Shown: positions 38,002 to 46,967 of the stretch, in pieces
Layout: each line of letters opens with the position of its first letter
Numbering within the stretch: position 1 is the stretch's first letter
Origin: Rhodospirillaceae bacterium
GTDB taxonomy: Bacteria > Pseudomonadota > Alphaproteobacteria > DSM-16000 > Inquilinaceae
Reading direction: 5' to 3'
Assembly: GCA_020638575.1 (NCBI GenBank)
Contig: JACKIH010000003.1
Coordinates: forward strand, 2,895,501-2,959,500
DNA: 64,000 nucleotides
Notes under the pieces: model-generated
Told to the model about the DNA's origin: nothing
What the model saw: the letters and a program-made list of their open reading frames with translations, nothing else
Database searches by the model: none
Made by a program: the position numbers and the translations under genes

Positions 38002-39293
38002 GGGCGGGAACGCGCCTCGGCCCGGCGGTCGGCCAAGAGGTCGAGCAGCCGCGGCAGCCACACCCGGAATTCGAACGCCTCGCGCACCCGCACCGCGCCG
38101 GCCGCGCCCATCTCCGCCCGGTCGGCGGGATGGGTGATCAGCGACGCGAGTGCCCCCGCCACCGCTTCGGCATCGTCGGGCGCCACCAGCAGGCCGGTCT
38201 CGCCGTCCGCCACCAATTCCGGAATGGCCGAGACGCGTGTGGTGACGCAGGCGAGCCCCAGCGCCATCGCCTCCATCAACACGTTGGGGATGCCGTCGCG
38301 GTCGCCATCGGCCGCGATGATGGGGGTGAGGACGAACAGGTCGGCCGCGGCCAGGGCGGCGATGATGGCGGAGCGCGGCTGCGCCCCGTGCCAGTGCACG
38401 CGCTCGCCCAGACGGCCGCCGGCGGCCTGCAGCTCGGTACGCAGGCTGCCGCCGCCATAGTGGTCGAACCGCCAGTTGAGGTCGTCGGGAAGCTGCTTCA
38501 GGGCGTCCAGCAGCACCGGATAGCCCTTCTTCTCCACCGCCCGGCCGACGCTGATCAGGCGCACCGGGTCGGCAGGGTCGCGGCCATCGCGCGGCGGTCG
38601 CCGGGGGGCGGGGGGAAAGCGCCGGAAGTCGAGGCCGTGATAGACCAGGTGCACGTCGTCGGGCCGCGGCGACAGGCGGGCGAGGTGGCGCTGGTTGACG
38701 CCGGTGCAGGTGGCCACCCAGCGCGCCGCGCCGAGCTTCTCGGCCAGCTCCCAATGGGGCGTGGTCCAGATGTCCTTGGCGTGGGCCGACGCACTCCAGG
38801 GCAGGGCGCGCAGCACCGCGGCGTAGCGCGCCACGCTGCCGGGGGTGTGCAGGAAGTGGCTATAGATCCAGGTGAAGTCCGCCGGCATCTCGCGCGCCAG
38901 CACGCAGGCCTGGCCCAGCCGCCGCACCCGGTTGCGCGTGGCATCGCGGCGCAGGTCGCGCAGGAAGATCCCCAGCAGGCGGGCAAACCGGTGCGACCGG
39001 GCGACCGCCCAGCCGAGCCCGCGCAGCACCCTCAGCGGTTCCTGGTGCAGGTATTCGGGCAGGTAGATCACCGGGGCGGTGATTTCCCGGTGGAGGTCGT
39101 GGATGGCCGGATCGGTGGGGTGGCGCAGCGACACGATGGCGAAGTCGAGCCCCGCCTGCTGCAAGCCCAGCAGCTCCTGGGCGATGAAGGTTTCCGACAG
39201 GCGCGGATAGCCCTTCACCACCACGGCGATTCGCCCGGCCGTGGGCGGAGCAGCCTGCGGGGCGGATTGCGGAACCGTGGCGTCGAGAGTCAT
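37998..39293 (-). CDS. Glycosyltransferase family 4 protein (colanic-acid type)
   Basis: A 431-residue GT4 enzyme. The N-terminal half has GYPRLSETFIAQELLGLQQAG and WIYSHFLHTPGSVARYAAVL, a pattern seen in colanic-acid/exopolysaccharide transferases. The C-terminal half has LISVGRAVEKKGYPVLLDAL and DRDGIPNVLMEAMALGLACVTTRVSAIPELVADGETGLLVAPDD. It lies 26 bases after the MurG-like glycosyltransferase at 39320-40534. The sugar specificity is not visible. Confidence 0.9.
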   Translation of the reverse strand: MTLDATVPQSAPQAAPPTAGRIAVVVKGYPRLSETFIAQELLGLQQAGLDFAIVSLRHPTDPAIHDLHREITAPVIYLPEYLHQEPLRVLRGLGWAVARSHRFARLLGIFLRDLRRDATRNRVRRLGQACVLAREMPADFTWIYSHFLHTPGSVARYAAVLRALPWSASAHAKDIWTTPHWELAEKLGAARWVATCTGVNQRHLARLSPRPDDVHLVYHGLDFRRFPPAPRRPPRDGRDPADPVRLISVGRAVEKKGYPVLLDALKQLPDDLNWRFDHYGGGSLRTELQAAGGRLGERVHWHGAQPRSAIIAALAAADLFVLTPIIAADGDRDGIPNVLMEAMALGLACVTTRVSAIPELVADGETGLLVAPDDAEAVAGALASLITHPADRAEMGAAGAVRVREAFEFRVWLPRLLDLLADRRAEARSRP

Positions 39294-39319
39294 CGCAGGC
39301 GGCCGCAGGTGCCGGGCGG

Positions 39320-40534
39320 CTAGGTGCCGACGGCGCGGACGGGGCCGACTTGGTCGATCAGTCCGGCGGCCAGCCGGTCGATGGCGTGCAACCCGTCGAG
39401 GAACTGGGGCGGCATGGCATCGGACGGGCGCGCGGCGGACGGCAGGTCGGCCAGCGCCTGGGCCATGCGCGGCACATCGGGGTCGCCGGACGGCATCGGC
39501 AGCATGCGCACCAGCCCCAACTCCTCAGCCCGCGAGGCGCGGATCATCTGCTCCAGCCGCGGTTCAACGCGGGGCACCAGGAGGGCCGGCTTATCGAACG
39601 ACAGGATTTCGCAGAAGGTGTTGTAGCCGCCCATGGCGACCACGCCGACGGCGCGGTCCATCAGGTTTTCCAGGTGGGCATCGAAGGTGATCAGCTCCAC
39701 GTCGGGCAGGTCGGCGGCACGCTGGGCGAAGTCCGCCTGCAGCTCGCTCTGCATGAATGGCCCGGTGACGATCAGCGCGGGGTGGCCGGGGCTGCCGTGG
39801 TCCTCGTAGACCCTCAGCACCCAGTCCACCAGCACCTCGCCGTCGCCGCCGCCGCCGGTGGTGACCAGGATGAAGGGCCGGTCGAACGGGTCGATGGGGT
39901 TCCAGGCGGTGGTGATGGAGCGGCGCAGGTAGCCGGTGTAGTTGATCTTCTGGCGGACTTTGCGGGGGATGGCGAGGCCGTGCAGGGGATCGCAGATGTC
40001 GCGCGTGCCGTAGACCCAGATCTGGTCGTAGATCTGTTCCAGTGCCGGCATCACGTTCTTGCGTTCCCATTCCGGGGCGAGCGAGGCCGGCTCGTCCATG
40101 ACGTCGCGGAGGCCAAGCACCGTGGGCGTGCCGCGGGCGTGCAGCATCTCCAGGGTCGACCGCACCTCGCCGCGCAGGCCGAGCGGCTCCTTGTCCACCA
40201 GGAAGAGGTCGGGATCGAAGATGTCGGCCGTGTGCTCGATGATCGACGCCCGCATGGCCAGCGTGTCGTCGGTGTTGATGTGCAGGTTGAGCGGCACGTA
40301 GTCGCCGTTGCGCAGTTTGATGATGCCGGGGATGCGCACGAAGTCCACGCGGCTGCGGAAATCGAAGCTGCCGATGATGGGCGAGCCCGACAGGATCAGC
40401 ACCGAAGCGTTGGGCCGGCTTTCCACCAAATGGTGGGCAATGGCGCGGCAGCGGCGCAAATGACCCAGCCCAAAGGTATCGTGGCTGTAGATCAGCACGC
40501 GGGTGTGGTCGCGAGACATGGCCATACGGGGCAT
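39320..40534 (-). CDS. Glycosyltransferase (MurG-like/GT28 fold)
   Basis: A 404-residue protein beginning MPRMAMSRDHTRVLIYSHDTF (from ATG 40534). SHDTFGLGHLRRCRAIAHHL matches the family, as do ILVTTGGGGDGEVLVDWVL and GVVAMGGYNTFCEILSFDKPALLVPRVEPRLEQMIRASRAEELGL in the donor half. It resembles the GT gene at 35100. The start is uncertain: GTG 40576 has AAGGAGA 12 bases upstream but adds 14 unusual residues. It is the first glycosyltransferase gene after the PQQ-type dehydrogenase and a 105-base gap. Confidence 0.85.
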   Translation of the reverse strand: MPRMAMSRDHTRVLIYSHDTFGLGHLRRCRAIAHHLVESRPNASVLILSGSPIIGSFDFRSRVDFVRIPGIIKLRNGDYVPLNLHINTDDTLAMRASIIEHTADIFDPDLFLVDKEPLGLRGEVRSTLEMLHARGTPTVLGLRDVMDEPASLAPEWERKNVMPALEQIYDQIWVYGTRDICDPLHGLAIPRKVRQKINYTGYLRRSITTAWNPIDPFDRPFILVTTGGGGDGEVLVDWVLRVYEDHGSPGHPALIVTGPFMQSELQADFAQRAADLPDVELITFDAHLENLMDRAVGVVAMGGYNTFCEILSFDKPALLVPRVEPRLEQMIRASRAEELGLVRMLPMPSGDPDVPRMAQALADLPSAARPSDAMPPQFLDGLHAIDRLAAGLIDQVGPVRAVGT

Positions 40535-40639
40535 CCGTCGGCGATTGGAAGGTGGGAGCCGGACCATTGGCCGCACCCGGTGCCCGTTCTCCTTAACACG
40601 GAACCGCGATTGGCAACATGGTCCGCAACTATCGGCCGA

Positions 40640-41815
40640 TCACTGTGGCGTCAACCGCAGCACCGCACCGTCGGCTGCATCGGTGAGCACGTAGACGGAC
40701 CCGTCGGGTGCCACCCGCACATCGCGGATGCGCTGGCCGAGATCGGCGAGCAGGGCCGTCTGCCCGGTGATGACGCCACTGTCGTCGCGGATCACCCGGC
40801 GCAGGTGCTGGCCGGCCAGTGCGCCCACCAGCAGGTCGCCGTCCCATCCGGCAAAGAGATCGCCTTGGTAGACCGCGAGACCGGACGGGGCGATGGAGGG
40901 CGCCCAGTAGAGCACCGGCTGCACGGTGCCGGGATAGGTCTGGTAGGGCGAGATGAGGGCGCCGGAATAGTCGATCCCATAGGTGGCGAGCGGCCAGCCG
41001 TAGTTCGCACCCGGCGTCAGCAGGTTGATCTCGTCGCCGCCGCGCGGGCCGTGCTCGTGGGCGATGGGGCCGCCGGTCACCGGGTCCCAGGCGAGGCCCT
41101 GCACGTTGCGGTGGCCGTAGGTGTAGACGAAGGGCTGCACGTGCTCGTGGCCGAAAAAGGGGTTGTCCTGCGGCATGCCGCCATCGGGGAAGAGGCGGAC
41201 GATGGTGCCGAAATGGCTGTCGAGGCGCTGGGCTTCTTCGCGGTAGGCGTAGCCCTCGCCGTTGGAAACGAGCAGCGTGCCGTCCGGCAGGAAGGCCAGG
41301 CGGCCGCCGTAGTGGGCGGAGGTGGCCCGGTAGGGCTGGGCTTCGAAGATCACCTCCAGGTCGTCCAGGGCGTCCCCGGCAAGCCGCGCACGGGCGACCC
41401 TGAGCGTGTTGGCGCCGCCGCTGCCGTGGGCGTAGGACAGGTAGAGCAACCGGGTCGCGGTAAAATCGGGGTCGAGCACCACGTCGAACAGGCCGGCCTG
41501 GCGGTCCACCCACACCGCCGGCACGCCGGCGATGGGAGCCGACACAGCGCCATCGTGGATGCGGCGCAGGCGGCCCGGCCGTTCGGTCACCAGCAGGTCG
41601 CCATCGGGCAGGACGGCGAGCGACCAGGGATGCTCCAGCCCGCTGGCGACGGTCTCCACCCGCACCGCTTCGCGCGCGATCTCGCCCGGCGGCGGGGAGG
41701 CAAGCGCCGGACCCTCGCTGCTCTGGGCGAGCGCCGCGTGGGGCAGCAGCAGGAGCGCGGTGGCCAGGGCAAGGGCGGCCAAGGCGGCGCGGCAGGAGCG
41801 GGCAGAAAGCGGCAT
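40640..41815 (-). CDS. PQQ-dependent sugar dehydrogenase-like protein
   Basis: A 391-residue secreted beta-propeller protein of the glucose/sorbosone dehydrogenase family (PF07995). It has a signal peptide (cleavage after HAALAQ), then ASGLEHPWSLAVLPDGDLLVTERPGRL, GHRNVQGLAWDP and DEINLLTPGANYGWPLATYG, the conserved motifs around the PQQ and calcium sites. Family members oxidise aldoses in the periplasm. No PQQ-biosynthesis genes are visible here. It precedes the glycosyltransferase run on the same strand. Confidence 0.9.
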   Translation of the reverse strand: MPLSARSCRAALAALALATALLLLPHAALAQSSEGPALASPPPGEIAREAVRVETVASGLEHPWSLAVLPDGDLLVTERPGRLRRIHDGAVSAPIAGVPAVWVDRQAGLFDVVLDPDFTATRLLYLSYAHGSGGANTLRVARARLAGDALDDLEVIFEAQPYRATSAHYGGRLAFLPDGTLLVSNGEGYAYREEAQRLDSHFGTIVRLFPDGGMPQDNPFFGHEHVQPFVYTYGHRNVQGLAWDPVTGGPIAHEHGPRGGDEINLLTPGANYGWPLATYGIDYSGALISPYQTYPGTVQPVLYWAPSIAPSGLAVYQGDLFAGWDGDLLVGALAGQHLRRVIRDDSGVITGQTALLADLGQRIRDVRVAPDGSVYVLTDAADGAVLRLTPQ

Positions 41816-41944
41816 GGGCTATCCTTCCGGGAGTGTCCGCCAGCCACATCGGTGCCTGGAGCGGGCCTGTCAATGCCGCGGGGCTGGTCTAGCCGGCGCC
41901 TCGCGGCCATGTGACGGGGACACAGAAGCGGGAGCGGGGCAGCG

Positions 41945-42376
41945 ATGAAGCGGATGGCACGCGTCTCGGCGGCGTTCCTCGGCGCGCTCGTGGTCGCCAC
42001 CGTGCTGGCGGTGACGGCGCAGACGCAGATGGTGCTGGCCGGCTTGCAGGGCCTGGGGGCGCCGATGCCGCTGGGGGTGCGGCTCAGCGCCACGCTGCAC
42101 GACATCGCCGGGCTGGGGCCGGCCTATGGCGCGGTGCTGTGCGTCGCCCTGGGGCTCGCCCTGCCGGTGGCAGCGCTGGGCAAGCGGCTGCTGGTGGGCT
42201 TCGCACCCATCGCCTATCCGCTGGCGGGCGCGGCCGGGGTGGCGGCGGCCCTGCTGCTGATGCCGTTGGCCGTGGGGATCATGCCGATTTCCGGCGCCAA
42301 CTCCGCCCTCGGCTTCGCCCTGCAATGCCTTGCCGGAGCTGTAGGGGGAGGGGTGTTTGGACGGATACTCAGTTAA
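41945..42376 (+). CDS. Four-helix integral membrane protein of unknown function
   Basis: A 143-residue hydrophobic protein with about four membrane helices and no recognised domain. The N-terminus is MKRMARVSAAFLGALVVATVLAV. GGGAGCGGGG precedes ATG 41945. Its TAA stop (42374-42376) shares two bases with the TAA stop of the AT-rich gene on the other strand, at the junction between normal GC-rich DNA and the low-GC insert. Confidence 0.75.
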   Translation: MKRMARVSAAFLGALVVATVLAVTAQTQMVLAGLQGLGAPMPLGVRLSATLHDIAGLGPAYGAVLCVALGLALPVAALGKRLLVGFAPIAYPLAGAAGVAAALLLMPLAVGIMPISGANSALGFALQCLAGAVGGGVFGRILS

Positions 42377-42912
42377 GTCAACGAATAGGTAAGCGGATAC
42401 TTCGTGTTTGGCAAATTTGTGCCACGCTCAAGGTGCCAACCAATCACACCAATGCATGTAAGATATCTAAGTCTTTCAGAATCAATGTCTTGATATACTT
42501 TATCTGGATACGGTTTGGTAAGTCTCTTGCACGCGACACGTATTTCTTCTGTTTTAAACGAAATAGAAACAATGGAATGGGCAAATGTATTCCGTATCTC
42601 TCGTATGCAGTCGCAATCATCTTGTATATGGCTATCAATAAATCCATAATCACCCGCCGTCGAAATTAACTCTGCGAATCGCGGAGAACGGGCTTTCGGT
42701 GGGAACAATTTTTTCCTCAGCGCACTATCAAATAGGTCTCTTTTTGATTCTAAAAAATTTCTCAATCCCACTTCTAAAATCGCTCCAGCAATTAACGCTA
42801 CAGTCCGGTCACTGTCGGCATTCCCTAGTTCACGCTTTAAGAATTCAAACTCCTGCTTGTTTGGGAGTCTGTTTCTCAGAGATCTAAGGGATTCCAGCCA
42901 TTCCTCGCTCAT
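42373..42912 (-). CDS. MtlR (mannitol repressor)-like protein, AT-rich
   Basis: A 179-residue protein whose central part matches the MtlR/MltR family (PF05068): DSDRTVALIAGAILEVGLRNFLES, LISTAGDYGFIDSHIQDDCDCI and EIRNTFAHSIVSISFKTEEI, the last containing the RNxFAHS core. MtlR of E. coli represses the mannitol operon; many relatives are orphans of unknown role. ATG 42912 follows GGGAACAATTG. The gene is only about 42% GC against about 70% around it, which is good evidence for recent horizontal acquisition. No mannitol genes are nearby. It has no integrase neighbour. Confidence 0.8.
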   Translation of the reverse strand: MSEEWLESLRSLRNRLPNKQEFEFLKRELGNADSDRTVALIAGAILEVGLRNFLESKRDLFDSALRKKLFPPKARSPRFAELISTAGDYGFIDSHIQDDCDCIREIRNTFAHSIVSISFKTEEIRVACKRLTKPYPDKVYQDIDSERLRYLTCIGVIGWHLERGTNLPNTKYPLTYSLT

Positions 42913-42942
42913 CAATTGTTCCCAACACTCTATGTTTGCGCC

Positions 42943-44844
42943 CTACCCATGCGTCCGGAAATGCGCGTGGATGGCTTCGGCCACGGTGCGGCTGATGCCG
43001 TCGACGGCCTGCAAATCCTCCACGCTGGCCGCACTCACCGCCTTGGCCGAGCCGAAATGGTGCAGCAGCGCCTTCTTGCGCCTGGGCCCGATGCCGGGAA
43101 TGTCGTCGATGGGCGTGGCCCCGATCTGCTTGGTGCGCTTGGCGCGGTGGGCGCCGATGGCAAAGCGGTGGGCCTCGTCGCGCAGCCGCTGCAGAAAATA
43201 GAGCACCGGGTCCTTGGGCTCGAAGCTCTTGGGCGCCTCGCCCGGCAGGAAGAAGCGCTCGCGCCCGGCATCGCGGTCGGGCCCCTTGGCGATGCCCACG
43301 ACCGCCACATCGGCGATGCCGAGATCGGCCATGACCTCGGTGGCGACGCCGAGCTGGCCCTTGCCGCCGTCCACCAGCACCAGGTCGGGCCAGGTGCCGT
43401 TCGCCCGGTCTGGATCCTCCTTCAGCGCCCGGGTGAACCGCCGCGTCAGCACCTCGCGCATCATGGCGTAGTCGTCACCGGGGGCGACCTTCCCCTTGAT
43501 GGTGAACTTGCGGTAGGCGGACTTCACGAACCCTTCCGGCCCGGCGACGATCATGGCGCCGCCGGCGTTCGTGCCGGAGATGTGGGAGTTGTCGTAGACC
43601 TCCACCCGCTGCGGCGCTTCGCTGAGCCCGAAGGCCGCCGCCACGCCGGCCAGCAGCTTGCCCTGGGCGGTGCGCTCCGCCAGCCGCCGGCCCAATGCCT
43701 CGCGCGCGTTGTTGAGCGCGTGGTCGATCAGCGCCCGCTTGTCGCCGCGCTGGGGCACGGCGAGCGTCACCTTGCGTGCGGCCTTCACGCCCAGGGCTTC
43801 GGCCAGCAGCTCGGCCTCCTCCACCGGTTCCGACAGCAAGATCAGCGGCGGCGGCGGCTTGTCGTCGTAGAACTGGGCGGCGAAGGCGGCCAGCACCTCC
43901 GCAGCCCCGGCCTCCTTGTCGTGGCTGGGGAAGTAGGCGCGCGTGCCGTAGTTGCGGCCGCCGCGGAAGAAATAGACCTGCACGCAGCTCTGCCCGCCCG
44001 CCTGGTGCACCGCCAAGGCGTCGGCATCGCCGATGCCCTGCACGTTGATGTCCTGGTGGGCATGGATGGCGGCCAGTGCGCGCACCCGGTCGCGCCAGCG
44101 TGCCGCCGTTTCGAACTCAAGCTGTTCGGCCGCTTCGGTCATGGCCGCAGCGAAGCGCTCCTGCACCTCGGTGGAGCGCCCGGCAAGGAAGGCCGCCGCC
44201 TGGCCCACCTGCTCGCCATACTGGGCTTCGTCCACATAGCCGACGCACGGCGCCGTGCAGCGCTTGATCTGGTATTGCAGGCAGGGCCGCGTGCGCTGGG
44301 CGAACACGCCATCGGAACAGTTGCGCAGGAGGAAGGCGCGTTGCAGCGCGGTGATGGTGCGGTTGACGGCCCCGGCCGAGGCGAAGGGGCCGAAATACTT
44401 CCCGGGCTTGGTCTCCGCGCCGCGATGCTTGGTGATGCGGGGAAACGGGTGGTCCTCGGCGATCAGGATCTGCGGGAAGGTCTTGTCGTCGCGCAGCAGC
44501 ACATTGTAGCGCGGCTTCAGGCGCTTGATGAGGTTGGATTCCAGCAGCAGCGCCTCGACCTCCGAGCGCGTCACCACGAACTCCATCTCCGCGGTCTCGG
44601 CGATCATGCGCAGCAGGCGGGCGGGGTGGCGGCCGGTCTGCACATAGGCAGCGACGCGCTTTTTCAGCGAACGCGCCTTGCCGACATAGAGCGCCTGGCC
44701 GTCCGGGCCGAGCATGCGGTAAACGCCGGGCGCGTTGGGCAGCGTGCGCAGGTGCGACTCGATCACCGCGACCCCGTCGGTGATGCTGCGCCGCACACGC
44801 CGGCCGTCCGGCGAGGGTGCCGAGTCGGGACGGTCCTCGCTCAC
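42943..44844 (-). CDS. uvrC: UvrABC system protein C
   Basis: The dual-incision endonuclease of nucleotide excision repair, 633 residues. The GIY-YIG domain has NAPGVYRMLGPDGQALYVGKA, the UVR motif is LEFETAARWRDRVRALAAI, and the RNase H-like 5' nuclease domain has YDNSHISGTNAGGAMIV and PDLVLVDGGKGQL. Helix-hairpin-helix motifs close the protein (IDDIPGIGPRRKKALL, VDGISRTVAEAIHAHF). GTG 44844 has GGAGGG just upstream; ATG 44862 is also in frame. The leader has an exact DnaA-box sequence and an AT-rich candidate promoter. Confidence 0.96.
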   Translation of the reverse strand: MSEDRPDSAPSPDGRRVRRSITDGVAVIESHLRTLPNAPGVYRMLGPDGQALYVGKARSLKKRVAAYVQTGRHPARLLRMIAETAEMEFVVTRSEVEALLLESNLIKRLKPRYNVLLRDDKTFPQILIAEDHPFPRITKHRGAETKPGKYFGPFASAGAVNRTITALQRAFLLRNCSDGVFAQRTRPCLQYQIKRCTAPCVGYVDEAQYGEQVGQAAAFLAGRSTEVQERFAAAMTEAAEQLEFETAARWRDRVRALAAIHAHQDINVQGIGDADALAVHQAGGQSCVQVYFFRGGRNYGTRAYFPSHDKEAGAAEVLAAFAAQFYDDKPPPPLILLSEPVEEAELLAEALGVKAARKVTLAVPQRGDKRALIDHALNNAREALGRRLAERTAQGKLLAGVAAAFGLSEAPQRVEVYDNSHISGTNAGGAMIVAGPEGFVKSAYRKFTIKGKVAPGDDYAMMREVLTRRFTRALKEDPDRANGTWPDLVLVDGGKGQLGVATEVMADLGIADVAVVGIAKGPDRDAGRERFFLPGEAPKSFEPKDPVLYFLQRLRDEAHRFAIGAHRAKRTKQIGATPIDDIPGIGPRRKKALLHHFGSAKAVSAASVEDLQAVDGISRTVAEAIHAHFRTHG

Positions 44845-44918
44845 CGGCCCTCCATTAACCATTCCGTGGCAGCGTAAGTGGCGAGAAAATATGACGGTTC
44901 GGTGATATCCACGATTCC

Positions 44919-44927
44919 TGTGGATAA
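44919..44927 (+). promoter_or_regulatory. Exact DnaA-box sequence
   Basis: TGTGGATAA at 44919-44927 is the complement of the consensus TTATCCACA. A 7/9 inverted match (ATATCCACG, about 44905-44913) lies just upstream. Two sites 14 bases apart in front of uvrC could link expression to replication state, or may be chance. Confidence 0.5.
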
Positions 44928-45026
44928 CTCTGTCGACAAGTTGAGGGACAAGCGCCGCCGGCCAGGGATTCCAGCGGGCGGGGACACGTTGCCTGTTTTT
45001 TGGGCGACCCAATAACCCACTGAAAG

Positions 45027-45055
45027 CCTATACTTTTTCAAATCAATTTTGTCCC
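45027..45055 (-). promoter_or_regulatory. Candidate promoter for uvrC
   Basis: Read on the minus strand, GGGACA (45050-45055), a 17-base spacer and TATAGG (45027-45032) sit in the AT-rich segment. The leader to the uvrC start would be about 180 bases. Weak -35; found by eye. Confidence 0.3.
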
Positions 45056-45371
45056 AGGGGTGCCATGCAGCACGGATTTATCCTTGACATACCGGCGCTG
45101 CTTCAGATTCGCGGTGCTGTGTACAACTCGTCTGCATGCAGGGGTGCTCGACCGCGTTTTCAGACCGCTTCCTGACAGTCGCGGCCAAAGGATTGAGATA
45201 TCGTCGACACTGTTGCGATTCCATGGCGCACGGACAACGCGGATCCGGTCTTCGCGGTACACCTGCCGGTTGTTGTGTGCAGCCGCTGCACGGCAGCTCG
45301 CGGTCGGCGGGGCGGACGGGCTGAGTCTTAACGGCCGCCCGCGCCGCCGTCCACGCGATGGCTGCCGCAGC

Positions 45372-46868
45372 CTAGGGTCGGCCCAGCCCCAGCAATGGGC
45401 GCAGGTCGTTGCCGTTGATCCCCATGGAGCCGTTGGCGTTGCCGTAGAGGGAGTAGTCCAGCACCGGCAGCCCATCTGGGCCCGGTTCGGCCGGCTGGCC
45501 CACGTCCGCCAGCACACGCAACATCGCCTGCACCTCGGCCGGCGCGCCGGACCCTTGGGCGATGGCCATCAGCCCGTCGAGCCCCGCCAATTCCAGTTCG
45601 GCGGACCACACCGAGCCGAATGCCGACAGGGGATCGATACGGCCTTCGCCGGATGCCGCGGCGCGGAACCCATCGGCAACATAGGTCAGGTCATCCAGCA
45701 CCACGTGGAGATCGCTGCGGGCGAGCAGCCACAACACCTGCATGGCCATGACGCCGCCGGCCGCGTCCATCTCCTGCGGCCCGTTGGTGAGCGTGCTGGC
45801 GGCGCTGGTGAGGATGGAGCCGACCGGTGCATCGGTCCACGCGGCGGAGAAACTGGCCGTTCGCGCGATGTAGGGCAGCGCCTCCGGCGGCGGCGGATCG
45901 GCCAGCGCGGCGAAGTCCATGTCGTGGCCTTCGAAGGTCACGCGGATCGCCGTTGCCGGCTCACGCAGGCCGTCCATCGTCAGTGTCCCGGCGACGGAGC
46001 CCGCCGGCACGGGGCCGAGGTCGCCGCCGGACACGCCGTCGACGCGGAAGCCGAACTCCACAGTGTCGGCGATGTGCGCCAGGTCGCCGCAGATCCTGCC
46101 CATCAGGGCACGAATGGCCGCGTCCGTCCCCAGCGGCCCGGCAGGCAGGCCGAGCGGCGAGGTCCCGTAGTCGCGCCGGAAATTGATGTCGATGCTGGGG
46201 TCGTACCCCTCGGCCGCCATGCGAAGCTCCATGGCCTCGGTGGCGAACATGACCATGCCAGCGACCTGGAATTCCATCGGTCCGATCGCCAGCGCGGCCC
46301 ACAGGCGGCCCGGTGCGGTGACCGGGGTTTCCAGGTCGACGGCCACGCGATCGACGGTGAAGTGCGACAGGCCATCGGTGCTGGCCAGCTCCAGGTGCTC
46401 CAGCTCGGCGTGCAGTTCGAAGATGCGCCGCGCCTGCAGCGCCCACAGGCCCTGTACCTGCATGCGGCCGGTCGTCAGGCTGGTATCGCGGCGGCCGTCG
46501 GCGGTGAAGGTTTCCGCCAGCGGCGTACCGGTGGTGACCTTGAAGCGGACGGTGTTGTCCTCCAGGGCGGTCATCTCCACCGTGATGTCGGCCAACTCCA
46601 CCCGAAGGGGCGGCTCGCCGACGGTGAAGGCGGGGTCGAGCACGCGTACGACGGTGCCGCGCTCGGTCTCCACCACCTCCAGTTCGCGCCAGGCGATGCC
46701 GAGGTGATCGAGGATGGCGCCTGCCTGGGTGCGCACCTCCGCCGGCTCCAGCACCGGCTGGGCCACCGCCGGCCCGCTCGCCATCGCCAGCCCGAGCCCG
46801 CCGGCCAGCGCCAGCCAAAGGCCAAGCCCGCGCCAGCCGCCAATGCTCCGCCTGAGTTCCGCCGCCAT
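45372..46868 (-). CDS. Secreted protein of unknown function (DUF2125-like)
   Basis: A 498-residue protein with a signal peptide (MAAELRRSIGGWRGLGLWLALAGGL... VAQ). The mature part is rich in beta-strand-like segments and hydrophobic/acidic repeats, such as VELADITVEMTALEDNTVRFKV and GRLWAALAIGPMEFQVAG, which resemble the periplasmic DUF2125 family. It ends NANGSMGINGNDLRPLLGLG. I cannot assign a function; an envelope role is inferred. ATG 46868 has GAGGAGG upstream, better than GTG 46883. The aminotransferase gene lies 99 bases upstream on the same strand. Confidence 0.7.
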   Translation of the reverse strand: MAAELRRSIGGWRGLGLWLALAGGLGLAMASGPAVAQPVLEPAEVRTQAGAILDHLGIAWRELEVVETERGTVVRVLDPAFTVGEPPLRVELADITVEMTALEDNTVRFKVTTGTPLAETFTADGRRDTSLTTGRMQVQGLWALQARRIFELHAELEHLELASTDGLSHFTVDRVAVDLETPVTAPGRLWAALAIGPMEFQVAGMVMFATEAMELRMAAEGYDPSIDINFRRDYGTSPLGLPAGPLGTDAAIRALMGRICGDLAHIADTVEFGFRVDGVSGGDLGPVPAGSVAGTLTMDGLREPATAIRVTFEGHDMDFAALADPPPPEALPYIARTASFSAAWTDAPVGSILTSAASTLTNGPQEMDAAGGVMAMQVLWLLARSDLHVVLDDLTYVADGFRAAASGEGRIDPLSAFGSVWSAELELAGLDGLMAIAQGSGAPAEVQAMLRVLADVGQPAEPGPDGLPVLDYSLYGNANGSMGINGNDLRPLLGLGRP

Positions 46869-46967
46869 GGTCTGCCTCCTCACTCGCTGGTCCGGTCCGC
46901 CACATCGGCTCAGCCGACAGCAAACCAGACCAGCGTGGCGAGGATGGGGCGAACCCCGATGGTGCGC

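Larger units (their letters stand above)
44845..45371. other. Intergenic region upstream of uvrC
   Basis: This 527-base gap holds the uvrC leader, a DnaA-box sequence, an AT-rich promoter-like segment (about 45005-45055) and a GC-rich stretch after the upstream gene. No good open frame is present. TTGACA occurs on the plus strand near 45086 without a matching -10. An unannotated small RNA cannot be excluded. Confidence 0.45.

Noticed and set aside
42444..42653. Short minus-strand frame within the AT-rich gene
   Set aside because: It overlaps the MtlR-like gene in another frame and has no ribosome site.
45086..45110. TTGACA on the plus strand as a promoter
   Set aside because: No acceptable -10 follows at 16-18 bases and no gene on that strand starts nearby.
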